In this document: positions 1-7,219 of the stretch, in pieces
Numbering within the stretch: the stretch's first letter is position 1
Layout: every line of letters starts with the position of its first letter
Origin: Magnetococcales bacterium WMHbinv6
GTDB taxonomy: Bacteria; Pseudomonadota; Magnetococcia; Magnetococcales; Magnetaquicoccaceae
Assembly: GCA_002753135.1 (NCBI GenBank)
Contig: PDZV01000040.1
Span: 1 to 32,945, forward strand
Direction: 5' to 3'
Length of the DNA stretch: 32,945 bases
Translations under genes and position numbers: made by a program
The notes under the pieces: generated by a model
What the model was told of the DNA's origin: nothing
Database searches by the model: none
The model's input: the letters and a program-made list of their open reading frames with translations, nothing else

Positions 1-343
1 GGATGTCATAGGCCCGCTTGTGAACCGACTGGATACCGCAGAACAGAACCTGCGCCTCGGTATCGCGACTGTTCAGCCCAGCACTGTAGATCCCCGCCGG
101 AGCCTCTGGCCAAAGGTTGATCAGCTCGGAAAAATTCTGGCTGATCAACTCCCGCACGTGGGTCACTACCAGAATGCGGGTGTCCGGATAAAGCTGGATC
201 GCCTCCTGGATGAATGAGGCCATCACGAGACTCTTGCCGGATGCGGTCGGCAGGATCACGAGGGGATGACCCGTGTTTTGCTCAAAATACCGGTACAGGG
301 CATCGATGGCCTGCCGCTGATAGGCACGCAGTTGCAGTTTCAT
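1..343 (-). CDS. SF2 DEAD/DEAH-type helicase, N-terminal part (cut by window edge)
   Basis: The 114 visible codons start MKLQLRAYQRQAIDALYRYF, which resembles the Q-motif region of type III restriction/UvrB-like SF2 helicases. A Walker A segment, PTASGKSLV, follows near residues 32-40, then a motif Ia-like stretch (ILVVTHVRELI). The family unwinds or translocates on nucleic acid using ATP. The DEAD/DEAH box and C-terminal RecA domain would lie beyond the window edge. The ATG overlaps the stop codon of the upstream gene by four bases (ATGA), so the two are translationally coupled. It is the last visible gene of the minus-strand phage-like operon. The helicase assignment is firm; its specific role is unknown. 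Confidence 0.85.
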   Translation of the reverse strand, partial: MKLQLRAYQRQAIDALYRYFEQNTGHPLVILPTASGKSLVMASFIQEAIQLYPDTRILVVTHVRELISQNFSELINLWPEAPAGIYSAGLNSRDTEAQVLFCGIQSVHKRAYDI

Positions 344-879
344 GCCGCCACCTCCTTGCCTGCCGGGGGGAGAAACATTTGCCATGTCGGCACGTTGATA
401 CAAACTGTGGCGACAGGAACCAACCGTCCCATGGTGCCGTTCATGGTTGGCAATGGACCGAAAATGTTGAATTGCTCATGAATCGGCCAGAACCATTTCT
501 TGAGCTCTGGAAAGTCGATCAGGTAGCATTCCAGGCCCTGTTCAGGGGTGACAAAACTGTAAAGCAGGTAGTCTGCCTCGCTGTAGAGCATCCAACCATC
601 GCTCTCGTGGCCCTGCTTCGTACAAGATTTTGTTTCCAGTGCAAAATTTCTTGTCTCATAGCCCTGCCAATCGATCTTCTCCTCGACAGCCACTACGCCG
701 CCGTCCAAGGTTTGCACAATCGTGTCAATGCCCAGTTCCTGCTGAAGCCTGGGAGCCAGCCTGCCAGTGTCAAGCAGGACAAACTGGCTACCGATCGTTT
801 GCATTTTGTAAATGTGTGGGACGAGAATCTCGTCCCGTAGTTGTTTTTGCCGTTTGTTATCATGTACGAAATCACGCAT
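340..879 (-). CDS. Probable PD-(D/E)XK-fold protein of unknown function
   Basis: This is a 179-residue protein I do not recognise by family. Around residues 50-70 it reads GIDTIVQ...GGVVAVEEKIDW. That gives an Asp (D52) followed 14-16 residues later by E66-E67-K68 after a hydrophobic strand, the usual arrangement of a PD-(D/E)XK nuclease core. The second half is rich in Trp, Tyr and Phe. The start is supported by AAGGAG nine bases upstream of the ATG. The first eight bases overlap the end of the methyltransferase gene, and the stop overlaps the helicase start. Its position between a DNA methyltransferase and a helicase is compatible with a nuclease role. That role is inferred from the motif and neighbours only. 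Confidence 0.75.
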   Translation of the reverse strand: MRDFVHDNKRQKQLRDEILVPHIYKMQTIGSQFVLLDTGRLAPRLQQELGIDTIVQTLDGGVVAVEEKIDWQGYETRNFALETKSCTKQGHESDGWMLYSEADYLLYSFVTPEQGLECYLIDFPELKKWFWPIHEQFNIFGPLPTMNGTMGRLVPVATVCINVPTWQMFLPPAGKEVAA

Positions 880-2431
880 CGTTCATTCTCCTTTGCGCTG
901 CCTCGAAGAATGCTGCGTTCTGCTCGATGCCGATGAATTTCCGCCCCATATCCCGCGCTGCCCTGGCAGTAGAGCCAACACCCATGAAACCATCAAAACA
1001 AAGGTCACCCGGATGGCTGGACACCTCCAAGAGGTGTTTGAGCACTGCCAGGGGTTTCTGGGTGGGGTGGAGGGTCTCCTTTTTGGCATCCACAAGACGT
1101 TCGGAGCCGCCACAGATCGGAGTCTCAATGAAATTGTGCATTTCATTCTCCCCCTGCCAGTTGAAGGCATGGCCGGATCCTCCCCCCTTGGTGAAAAAGA
1201 GGATATATTCGACTGCGCTCTTGAAGTTGGTCTTGACCACCTGGGTGCCTGGGTTGGTTTTGTGCCAAACCAGTGTGGTCCGGAACGTCAGCCCGGCCCG
1301 TTCCAATGCCTCACGCAAATGGGAGATGTAGCGGTCGGAGGTAAAAACATACCCCGACCCGTTCTCTGCCAGGATGCGGTGAAACTCCTTGGCCCAGGTA
1401 TCGAACAGGGCAATGAAAACCTCCGGGTCGTATTTGTCCCACTCCCCAAAGTCCTGGCTGATGTCGGACCGGCCTTCAAATTTGAAGACGCGCTCGTTGG
1501 CAACATTGTACGGGGGGTCGGTCAGGATGAGATCAACACTGTCGTCCCCCACATCCCGCACCTTTTCGTAAAAGTCACCGTGAATGAGGGTAACGCTGTT
1601 TTTGCGCTCCCATTCCTCCCGGGCAGTATCGACTAGCCGCTGAAGTTTCTGGCCCGGCTTCTGGGCAACCTGCCATTCAGCGTCGTAGATGCCCTTGGCC
1701 ACCTCTGCCAGGCAGCGGTCCAGCATGGTCGTACCTACCAACTGCTGCCGGACCCACTTCCCGGCATCGTTCCTGGCCCGGTAGTCCTTTGCCAGTTTGG
1801 TGAACCGGTTCTTCTGAATCTTGTTACTGGCCAAGTCAGTGACCAGTTCCAGTTGCTGGTCAGCGGTAAGAGGAACGATGTCGCGGAGCAGGCGTTCGGT
1901 GAAGGTGCCCGTGGGCACCAATTTGGTGCCCGCACTTTCGTCTTCACTGGTGCCCATTGTTTGAAAAGTGGGCACTACCAGCTCCCAGGCTTCTGGGACG
2001 ATCTTTTGCAGGACACTCAATCTCTTCACTTTGTCCAGGTTCCAACCCATCTCCTCAGCAATCTGTGGTTGCGTTTGGCCCTGCTTGATCATCCACCACA
2101 CCAGTTCAGCGTTATCTACAAAGGCAGACGGCAAATGCTCCTCTGTCGCCACGTTCAGTTCAACGGCTTCCCGATTGAGACTTTCAGGCTGGTATATCCG
2201 CATCCAGCACTCTGTGATACCAAGCAGGAGGAATGCTTCGTAGCGATGATTTCCCCCAAACAGGATGCCATCCGGGGTGACATCAAGGGGAAAATCCTTG
2301 ATCCCGATCTGTTTCATGGTGTCGGCGAGATGCTCGACATACGATTGGTTGATGCGACGCACCTTGTGCCTGTCGCGGATAAAAGACAGTGGGCGCATTT
2401 CAAATTTTGCGTTCTGATTCTGACCGTTCAT
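872..2431 (-). CDS. ParB-like domain / DNA adenine (N6 or N4) methyltransferase fusion
   Basis: The protein has 519 residues. The N-terminus is a ParB/sulfiredoxin-like domain with GGNHRYEAF (GNHR at about residues 60-63), followed by a helix-turn-helix stretch (TQPQIAEEMGWNLDKVKRL). The C-terminal half is an amino-methyltransferase with DPPY at residues 305-308 and the AdoMet-binding loop FMGVGST near residue 480. DPPY preceding FxGxG is the beta-class order. Such fusions are common in phages and mobile elements, where they modify element DNA. The ATG at 2431 is chosen over upstream codons because AAGGAGG lies about nine bases before it and because it overlaps the exonuclease stop (ATGA). 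No restriction enzyme is obvious nearby, apart from the possible PD-(D/E)XK protein downstream. Confidence 0.93.
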   Translation of the reverse strand: MNGQNQNAKFEMRPLSFIRDRHKVRRINQSYVEHLADTMKQIGIKDFPLDVTPDGILFGGNHRYEAFLLLGITECWMRIYQPESLNREAVELNVATEEHLPSAFVDNAELVWWMIKQGQTQPQIAEEMGWNLDKVKRLSVLQKIVPEAWELVVPTFQTMGTSEDESAGTKLVPTGTFTERLLRDIVPLTADQQLELVTDLASNKIQKNRFTKLAKDYRARNDAGKWVRQQLVGTTMLDRCLAEVAKGIYDAEWQVAQKPGQKLQRLVDTAREEWERKNSVTLIHGDFYEKVRDVGDDSVDLILTDPPYNVANERVFKFEGRSDISQDFGEWDKYDPEVFIALFDTWAKEFHRILAENGSGYVFTSDRYISHLREALERAGLTFRTTLVWHKTNPGTQVVKTNFKSAVEYILFFTKGGGSGHAFNWQGENEMHNFIETPICGGSERLVDAKKETLHPTQKPLAVLKHLLEVSSHPGDLCFDGFMGVGSTARAARDMGRKFIGIEQNAAFFEAAQRRMNDA

Positions 2432-3387
2432 CGTTGGCCCTCCTTGATTTCCTGATTCGAACATCCATCTCGCCAAACACTGCCGTCGCGCAGGCGATAT
2501 TCCACCCATTCCCCGTTGGGGTCGGCATCAACCTGCTCACCGGCCACCAAGTCAGGAATGAACAGATGAGCCGTGCAGCCTGCTTTCTGCTCGTCGATGA
2601 CAAGCAAACGCTCAATGGGACTACACACCCACAGCCCATGCTGGGCAGGTGTCGAGTGCAGGCAGGTCCGACAATTGCGCTCCACCGACTGCCCTTCATG
2701 GCAAACAGGGTGGTGATTGCACATCCGGCACTGGTACCAACTGGGGTCCATGCTGACCCCCATTGGTGGACGTTCCGCATGGATGATCCGCTCGGCTTTG
2801 GCCAGCAACCGCAACGCCTCTGCCTCATCAGCATGCACCCGCTCCGAATAGAGGTCGTCGGTGTCCTTATTGACGGCCAGATACAACGCCCTGCTCATGC
2901 CGGTCAGGTGCATGTAGATCTGCATCTGGGCATAATGCTGTGGTTTGGCCTTCTGCACCCCCTCTTTGCGCAGTTCGGCGAATGAAGCCGCGTTGTGCGT
3001 CTTGAATTCACACACATGCCACGTCTTGGGTGCCTCAATAATGCCCACCGCCGCTGCGTCCAAACTGCCACCGAAATGGCCATCGCAGGCATCAACCCGC
3101 CACTGTCGGCCTGTCTGCGGATCCACATCCAGTACAGTTGCCCCAGTGCGGCGAAGGTTGCGAACGAACCGGTTTTCTTCCAACTGGCCGGTTTCAAACA
3201 ACCGCAGCAGACGCCCGCTGAACTGCGAACGGGTCGTCCATCGGAAATCGAACCAGAGTGCCCGTTCGCACTCTTTGCCGATGAGCGACGCCCCCAGGTG
3301 AGGGCGAAAACCATCCCTGGAATCCGACTCGTATGCGGCCAGGATGGCTTCGACGGTCAGAGAATAGGGTTTGGGAAGAGGTGCCAT
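2428..3387 (-). CDS. RecB/Cas4-like PD-(D/E)XK exonuclease with probable Fe-S cluster
   Basis: This 319-residue protein has the nuclease core GGSLDAAAVG (D110) and CEFKTHN (E127-x-K129), then the RecB motif region QHYAQMQIYM. C40 precedes the core, and a C-x2-C-x5-C cluster (C220, C223, C229) follows it. This is the four-Cys layout of the Fe-S-stapled Cas4/AddB nucleases. Two more Cys (C239, C242) follow. The family resects DNA ends to give single strands for recombination. The ATG at 3387 has AGGAGG six to seven bases upstream and shares one base with the previous stop. It belongs with the Sak4-like ATPase and DUF669-like protein in one recombination module. It could also act in end processing unrelated to recombination. 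Confidence 0.88.
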   Translation of the reverse strand: MAPLPKPYSLTVEAILAAYESDSRDGFRPHLGASLIGKECERALWFDFRWTTRSQFSGRLLRLFETGQLEENRFVRNLRRTGATVLDVDPQTGRQWRVDACDGHFGGSLDAAAVGIIEAPKTWHVCEFKTHNAASFAELRKEGVQKAKPQHYAQMQIYMHLTGMSRALYLAVNKDTDDLYSERVHADEAEALRLLAKAERIIHAERPPMGVSMDPSWYQCRMCNHHPVCHEGQSVERNCRTCLHSTPAQHGLWVCSPIERLLVIDEQKAGCTAHLFIPDLVAGEQVDADPNGEWVEYRLRDGSVWRDGCSNQEIKEGQR

Positions 3388-3770
3388 CACGCACCTCCTT
3401 TTGAAGCAAGAAGCTGGTGCGCCTCATCGAGCACGGCACGCCATTTGTCTTCGCCGTACTCACGACGCACGACGGCGATGATGCACTCCTTCAGTTGATT
3501 CTTTTTTGCGCTGGCCAGATGTCGCAGGCGCTCCTGCAGAAGAACCAAAGCCTCTCGTTTGAAACGCAAGGCGGAACGGGCGCGACGAAACCACACGGCA
3601 TCGATGCGGCCTCCGTTGGCCTGCCGCTCCATGTCGGCGGCGGCCAACTGATCGCGTATAGCAGCGATGTCGAACTGCAAGGAGATGATGCGGGTACGGC
3701 ATTCTTCCATGTCGGAAGGCAAATCGGGCTTGTCCTGGCCCTCTTGGTAGGGCAAGATGGTGCTGTCCAT
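3387..3770 (-). CDS. Small coiled-coil protein of unknown function (phage-type)
   Basis: This 127-residue protein is mostly predicted helix and coiled coil: residues 15-90 are charged and Leu/Arg-rich with a heptad-like pattern. A short C-terminal part follows (EYGEDKWRAVLDEAHQLL). The ATG at 3770 is preferred because a GGAG sits seven bases upstream, whereas the longer frame lacks a ribosome site. Genes of this size and character often sit just upstream of YqaJ/Cas4-like nucleases in phage recombination modules. I cannot name the family. The gene ends in GGT GCG TGA, whose last base is the first base of the exonuclease start. Confidence 0.75.
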   Translation of the reverse strand: MDSTILPYQEGQDKPDLPSDMEECRTRIISLQFDIAAIRDQLAAADMERQANGGRIDAVWFRRARSALRFKREALVLLQERLRHLASAKKNQLKECIIAVVRREYGEDKWRAVLDEAHQLLASKGGA

Positions 3771-3860
3771 GGATATTCTCCAAAAAAGTGTCTTGTGGAT
3801 GGGGCGGCCTGTCACCGGTGCTTGGCGGCGTAATGGGACAGGTCCGCCCGTTTCTTTGCC

Positions 3861-4532
3861 TCAACTCATCCTCCGCCAGGGGCCTAACCCAGGCGCCGTC
3901 GGCACCTGATTGGGAACCTGGTCAGTGGGCTGTGGCTGAGCGGCTTGCTGCACCGGTTGTTGCGCTGCCGGTTGCGATTGGTACTGCGTCGGCTGTTGCG
4001 CTGCCGGTTGCGATTGGTACTGCGTCGGCTGTTGCGCTGCCGGTTTCTGTGTGGCTGGTTGCGGTTGGTGCTGAGCCGGTTGGGTCTGCTGGGCAGCATA
4101 CCGATTTGTCTGCGACTGAAACCCATGACCGGAGGCTGTCGGCGTGTTGGATACCGCCTTGTACCCCTTGATCTGGTTGTACCCCTCCTTGTCCACCATC
4201 ACCTTCACCACCATGGGTTTGAAGTGGAGTTCCTCCGAATCAGCCACCTGCATCCGCCCCACGGCGTGGCAGATGGCCGACAGGGTGCGCTGGGCAATCT
4301 CCTCTGCCTGCCGGTTGGGATTGACCAAATTGAGCCGGTCAAACAGCTTCTTCCCAGCCATTGCACCATCCAATACATCCATCTCCAACCAGAGGTACTG
4401 GCCATTCCCGGCCTTGGTCACCCGCATTTCGCTGGCAATGATCTGCACCCGGTAGTCTCCAGGCGGCAGAGTCTCATGCGGCTGGTTGGGGTCCACCTGA
4501 CTGGCATCGAATGTTCCGCCAAGTTGTGCCAT
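3861..4532 (-). CDS. DUF669-like phage protein (probable ssDNA-associated) with Gln/Pro repeat tail
   Basis: This 223-residue protein has an N-terminal domain (residues 1-130) that resembles DUF669: MAQLGGTFDASQVDPN, a PPGDYRVQI strand, LWLEMDVLDG, and KKLFDRLNLVNPN. DUF669 proteins recur beside Sak4-like annealases and are suspected single-strand-binding proteins. The last 90 residues form a low-complexity Gln/Pro/Ala tail containing a perfect 12-residue duplication (AAQQPTQYQSQP). Unlike classical SSB, the tail ends in basic residues rather than an acidic tip. The start is supported by AAGGAG eight bases upstream. It lies 12 bases downstream of the Sak4-like gene in the same operon. The domain call rests on remembered sequence features, not a search. 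Confidence 0.8.
   Translation of the reverse strand: MAQLGGTFDASQVDPNQPHETLPPGDYRVQIIASEMRVTKAGNGQYLWLEMDVLDGAMAGKKLFDRLNLVNPNRQAEEIAQRTLSAICHAVGRMQVADSEELHFKPMVVKVMVDKEGYNQIKGYKAVSNTPTASGHGFQSQTNRYAAQQTQPAQHQPQPATQKPAAQQPTQYQSQPAAQQPTQYQSQPAAQQPVQQAAQPQPTDQVPNQVPTAPGLGPWRRMS
3961..4046 (-). repeat. 36-bp tandem repeat inside the DUF669-like gene
   Basis: Two identical 36-bp units occupy 3961-3996 and 3997-4032, followed by about 14 bases of a third at 4033-4046. Each unit encodes 12 residues (AAQQPTQYQSQP on the minus strand). The repeat keeps the reading frame, so copy-number change would lengthen or shorten the linker without disrupting the protein. Confidence 0.9.
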
Positions 4533-4544
4533 TGATATAACTCC

Positions 4545-5306
4545 TTACGCTGTCATCGGTTGTTGTGAACCCGTGAGATGGTCTTGGAGAAGGTTCCAGT
4601 CCAAAGGCAACTCAGGGGGAAGTCCATAGCGGTTTTTGGCCAAAAAGGCTGGACGCTCCTGGGTAAACAGCAACCGCTCGCCATTGCCAACTGCCCGGTT
4701 CACCCGCTGGCCGAATCCCACATCGGCCTTGGTGGTAAACACCTTGTAGTTGGCAAACAGCACACAATCGCTGTATTCCTGCACCAGTGCCGCTGCCTTC
4801 TGGTGCAGTTTTACGTCGTAGCGGTCAAAGGGTTCATGCTCTGGAGAATCGAAACGGCGAATGGTGGAGTGCGCCACCTGCACCACGACCATGCTCTTTT
4901 CCGACCGCAACCGGTTGAGCCTGTCCAGATAGCTGCGCCAATAGTCCAATGCCGCCACGTAGCCTTTGCCATACCCCAATTCTTCGATGCTGTTCACTCG
5001 ATGCGCCTGACACACCTTGGCCCAGATCAACGGCTCCAACCAATCCAGCGAGTCCAGCACCACCGACTCAAAATCATGCTGTTCGTTGATCAGGCAATCC
5101 AACGCCCCCATCACATCATCGTAGGTGCTGGCCAGCGGAAAACTGGTCACTTGCAGCAGACCAAGCCCATCTTCAGTGATGATGAACACTGGCCTCGGTG
5201 CACGCGCTGCAAACGTGCTCTTGCCAACACCAGGCACCCCGTACAGCAGAATCCGAGGGGGCAAGTAGATCACCCGCCTTTGCAGAGAATTAAGAGAAAC
5301 GGCCAT
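4545..5306 (-). CDS. Sak4-like RecA-fold ATPase (phage single-strand annealing/recombination)
   Basis: This 253-residue AAA/RecA-type ATPase has Walker A GVPGVGKST at residues 23-31 and a Walker B-like strand (FESVVLDSLDW). The layout resembles the phage nucleotide-binding proteins called Sak4 (AAA_24), which support annealing-type recombination with an SSB partner. The ATG at 5306 overlaps the previous stop by one base (TGATG) and has a G-rich SD. A GTG one codon earlier is possible. Its neighbours, the DUF669-like protein and the Cas4-like exonuclease, are the expected partners. Between 5294 and 5306 it shares a 13-base start context, GGTGCGTGATGGC, with the exonuclease gene. Confidence 0.85.
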   Translation of the reverse strand: MAVSLNSLQRRVIYLPPRILLYGVPGVGKSTFAARAPRPVFIITEDGLGLLQVTSFPLASTYDDVMGALDCLINEQHDFESVVLDSLDWLEPLIWAKVCQAHRVNSIEELGYGKGYVAALDYWRSYLDRLNRLRSEKSMVVVQVAHSTIRRFDSPEHEPFDRYDVKLHQKAAALVQEYSDCVLFANYKVFTTKADVGFGQRVNRAVGNGERLLFTQERPAFLAKNRYGLPPELPLDWNLLQDHLTGSQQPMTA

Positions 5307-5791
5307 CACGCACCCCCACGATTCTTCAGGGGTTCAAGCTTGAAGGTGGCCCGTCCAACCTTCAGGGTACGTGCCGGAGTGAACAGTTGGCGCACCGTGG
5401 TCGGCCACGCTTCAAACCGGCTCTCCGACACCTTGTAGCTCGTGTCGATGTAGTCGGCTGGCTCTTCGCCAATGGATCTGAGTTGCTCGGCAATTGAAGC
5501 CAGTTGACTCTGATCCCATTCCGGCTTCTTGGGTTGATCGGCCACAATCACAAAATTGCCGTCATGAAAGCGGATGATGCCGGTCGGCTTGTTGTTCTGG
5601 TGCCGAAACAAAGCAGCACGATCGCTGTAGCGTTTGGCGATCGCCTCATCCAGGCATTCTTTGATCTCCTTGGCCTTGCGGCAGTGCTCCTCCACCTCCT
5701 GCTGCAGTACAGCCAGTTTGTCGGCATCCATGGCCGCAATGAGCGCAGTGCTCATCTCAGGCAGTTGTTCGATTTTCAGCGGTTCTTGCAT
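5306..5791 (-). CDS. Phage-type protein of unknown function, 161 residues
   Basis: I do not recognise this family firmly. The N-terminal half is helical (LAVLQQEVEEHCRKAKEIKE), as in phage proteins that precede Sak4-like genes. The middle has a short strand segment (TGIIRFHDGNFVIVADQPKK), and the C-terminus ends KNRGGA. The ATG at 5791 is supported by AAGGAAAC upstream, and the longer frame has no site. It is the second gene of the minus-strand operon and is coupled to the Sak4-like gene by a shared base. Its position suggests an accessory role in recombination, which is inference only. Confidence 0.75.
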   Translation of the reverse strand: MQEPLKIEQLPEMSTALIAAMDADKLAVLQQEVEEHCRKAKEIKECLDEAIAKRYSDRAALFRHQNNKPTGIIRFHDGNFVIVADQPKKPEWDQSQLASIAEQLRSIGEEPADYIDTSYKVSESRFEAWPTTVRQLFTPARTLKVGRATFKLEPLKNRGGA

Positions 5792-5846
5792 TGTCTGTTT
5801 CCTTCTCCTGCAGATTGTTCGGTTGGAAAATTGATGGCCCATGCCA

Positions 5847-6167
5847 TCACACGTTCATGGATTCCTTGATTGACCGCCCTTCAGAAAGCTCTTCGTCTCC
5901 CCACGGTGGAATCAAATGCCGCAGATACCTCCGCTCAACCTCCTGAATCACCCGCCCGTACTGCATCCCCACTACGTCACAGATGAACAGGATCCCTCCC
6001 GGATACTCGGAGCGACTGCGGAAAAACCGTTTGAGATGCCGAACTTCAGATCGGAAATGGTGGTTCCGCCACAACTCTCGGTTCTTCCGTACTTTCCTGA
6101 GCAACTGCTCTGCATCGTGTACGGCTTGGTTGAGTACGGCGGCCCATAGTGCGGTTTCTGGTTCCAT
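5847..6167 (-). CDS. First gene of the phage-like operon, unknown function, 106 residues
   Basis: The protein begins MEPETALWAAVLNQAVHDAEQL. It then carries a basic helical part (LRKVRKNRELWRNHHFRSEV) and a segment with two Cys-free hydrophobic strands (GGILFICDVVGMQYGRVIQE). The ATG at 6167 has GAGGA about eight bases upstream. The longer frame would run through the palindromic operators and is unlikely to be translated. It resembles short phage proteins found at the start of early operons, but I cannot assign a family. It lies directly downstream of the double palindrome, so it should be the first gene under that control. Confidence 0.72.
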   Translation of the reverse strand: MEPETALWAAVLNQAVHDAEQLLRKVRKNRELWRNHHFRSEVRHLKRFFRSRSEYPGGILFICDVVGMQYGRVIQEVERRYLRHLIPPWGDEELSEGRSIKESMNV

Positions 6168-6259
6168 TGCTGCGTCCTCGTCTTGGTTGATCCATGAACT
6201 TGGGACACAGCATACAGAGCTTTTCAGGGTGGGACGTTCGGTTGTGGTGCGGTCCTTTA

Positions 6260-6309
6260 AAGAACAAATTCGTTCTTGGTTTCCACCGTGCAAGAACAAA
6301 TTTGTTCTT
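6260..6309. promoter_or_regulatory. Pair of 18-bp palindromic operators
   Basis: Two copies of AAGAACAAATTYGTTCTT lie at 6260-6277 (one mismatched position) and 6292-6309 (perfect palindrome). Their centres are 32 bp apart, close to three helical turns, so bound dimers would sit on the same DNA face. They lie 90-140 bp upstream of the ATG at 6167 in an otherwise gene-free leader. The half-site GAAC with a 6-base spacer differs from the known LexA boxes I can recall. A phage-type repressor, possibly the XRE/sigma-4 protein encoded next door, is a candidate binder. Confidence 0.7.
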
Positions 6310-6325
6310 TCTGATTGCAACGTAT

Positions 6326-6352
6326 GAATTTATAATGACAATTCCTGCACGC
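6326..6352 (-). promoter_or_regulatory. Possible promoter for the phage-like operon
   Basis: On the minus strand a TATAAA hexamer (-10 like) lies near 6331-6336. About 16 bases upstream is a weak -35 (TTAAGC type). Transcription would start near 6320, placing both palindromes within the first 60 transcribed bases, where a bound repressor could block elongation. The -35 match is poor, so this is a weak call. Confidence 0.3.
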
Positions 6353-6511
6353 TTAATCGATTTTTTGTTGGGTTTTCAGTGGAACAGCCATAGTTTGATT
6401 ATTGAGCTGGCTTGTACAAGGGGGGGGATGGAGAACTCGATCTGTACGGGGAGCAACGGTGAAATGGGCAGTGAGGGAACTCACCAGATCACACATGAAT
6501 GAATCAGACCA

Positions 6512-6552
6512 CAAAAACAACATGGGCAATTCACGGAGAGTGAATTGCCCAT
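6512..6552 (-). terminator. Intrinsic terminator of the ATPase/kinase/regulator operon
   Basis: A 13-bp perfect stem (6522-6534 with 6540-6552) closes a GGAGA loop. On the minus strand it is followed by a T-rich run (GTTGTTTTTG). It lies about 40 bases past the stop of the XRE/sigma-4 gene and marks the end of that transcript. The rest of the gap up to 6168 holds only the operators and possible promoter. Confidence 0.88.
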
Positions 6553-6589
6553 TGCGATTACTGCAAGACGGCCTTGATGAACTGCATAA

Positions 6590-7216
6590 TCAGCACCAAA
6601 TTCCTCCTATATCCAACTGGTAGACATCGTGGTAACATTCAATCTCTGGTACGCAAATCGGCTTTCCTGCTTGCATCTGGGAAATCACTGTCTTGACCTT
6701 ATAGATCGCCTTCTTCAGCAACATGATTGCCCGTGTCCGAGAAATTTTCATTTCCTGCGCAACATCCTCATAGTGCAAATTGTCCAACCTCATTGCCAAT
6801 GCCTGCGACTCTCTTTCCGACAAATACTTCATTGCGCGGTTCAGCATGAGACGCTTATCAACCATCTCCTCTATCTCTTCTTCTGTCGTTGGACCACGCA
6901 TCTGGCCAAGAAAACAGGCCAGTTGATCGGTTGACATGGGAACCTGAATTCGGCTCTTTTCCACTGCAGCATTGAGTTGGTGCTCGTTGAATAAATCCAT
7001 CGGTAGGCAATCCAGTACTTCTGCGATTTTTAAGACATCGTCCAGCCATTCACCGTATCGGTCCAATGGTGAAATCCTCATGTTAACAATGCCATAGATA
7101 GTCTTCCTGCTGCCTCCAGTTTTACGCGCCAATTCGGCAACTGACTCAATTCCAATCTTTTTCATCGCCGTGGCAATTCGACCATTGCGTACTCTTATCT
7201 CAACCTCATAGTCCAT
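6590..7216 (-). CDS. XRE-type HTH / sigma-70 region 4-like regulator
   Basis: The protein has 208 residues. An XRE-like helix-turn-helix lies at about residues 23-46 (SVAELARKTGGSRKTIYGIVN), continuing into a helix that ends LPMDLFNEHQL. A linker follows. A second DNA-binding unit at about residues 131-175 (YLSERESQALAMRLDNLHYE, then DVAQEMKISRTRAIMLLKKAI) matches sigma-70 region 4, which normally contacts the -35 element. No sigma region 2 is present, so it is not a full sigma factor. It may be an activator or repressor that mimics sigma-4. GAGGTGAG precedes the ATG. The gene starts three bases after the response-regulator stop and closes the operon. Confidence 0.85.
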   Translation of the reverse strand: MDYEVEIRVRNGRIATAMKKIGIESVAELARKTGGSRKTIYGIVNMRISPLDRYGEWLDDVLKIAEVLDCLPMDLFNEHQLNAAVEKSRIQVPMSTDQLACFLGQMRGPTTEEEIEEMVDKRLMLNRAMKYLSERESQALAMRLDNLHYEDVAQEMKISRTRAIMLLKKAIYKVKTVISQMQAGKPICVPEIECYHDVYQLDIGGIWC

Positions 7217-7219
7217 GGC

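Noticed and set aside
6260-6309. LexA (SOS) boxes
   Set aside because: GAAC and GTTC are separated by six bases. This differs from the Gram-positive form (four) and from the direct-repeat alphaproteobacterial form.
6331-6336. Plus-strand TATAAT promoter
   Set aside because: No acceptable -35 lies at 16-18 bp and no plus-strand gene follows.
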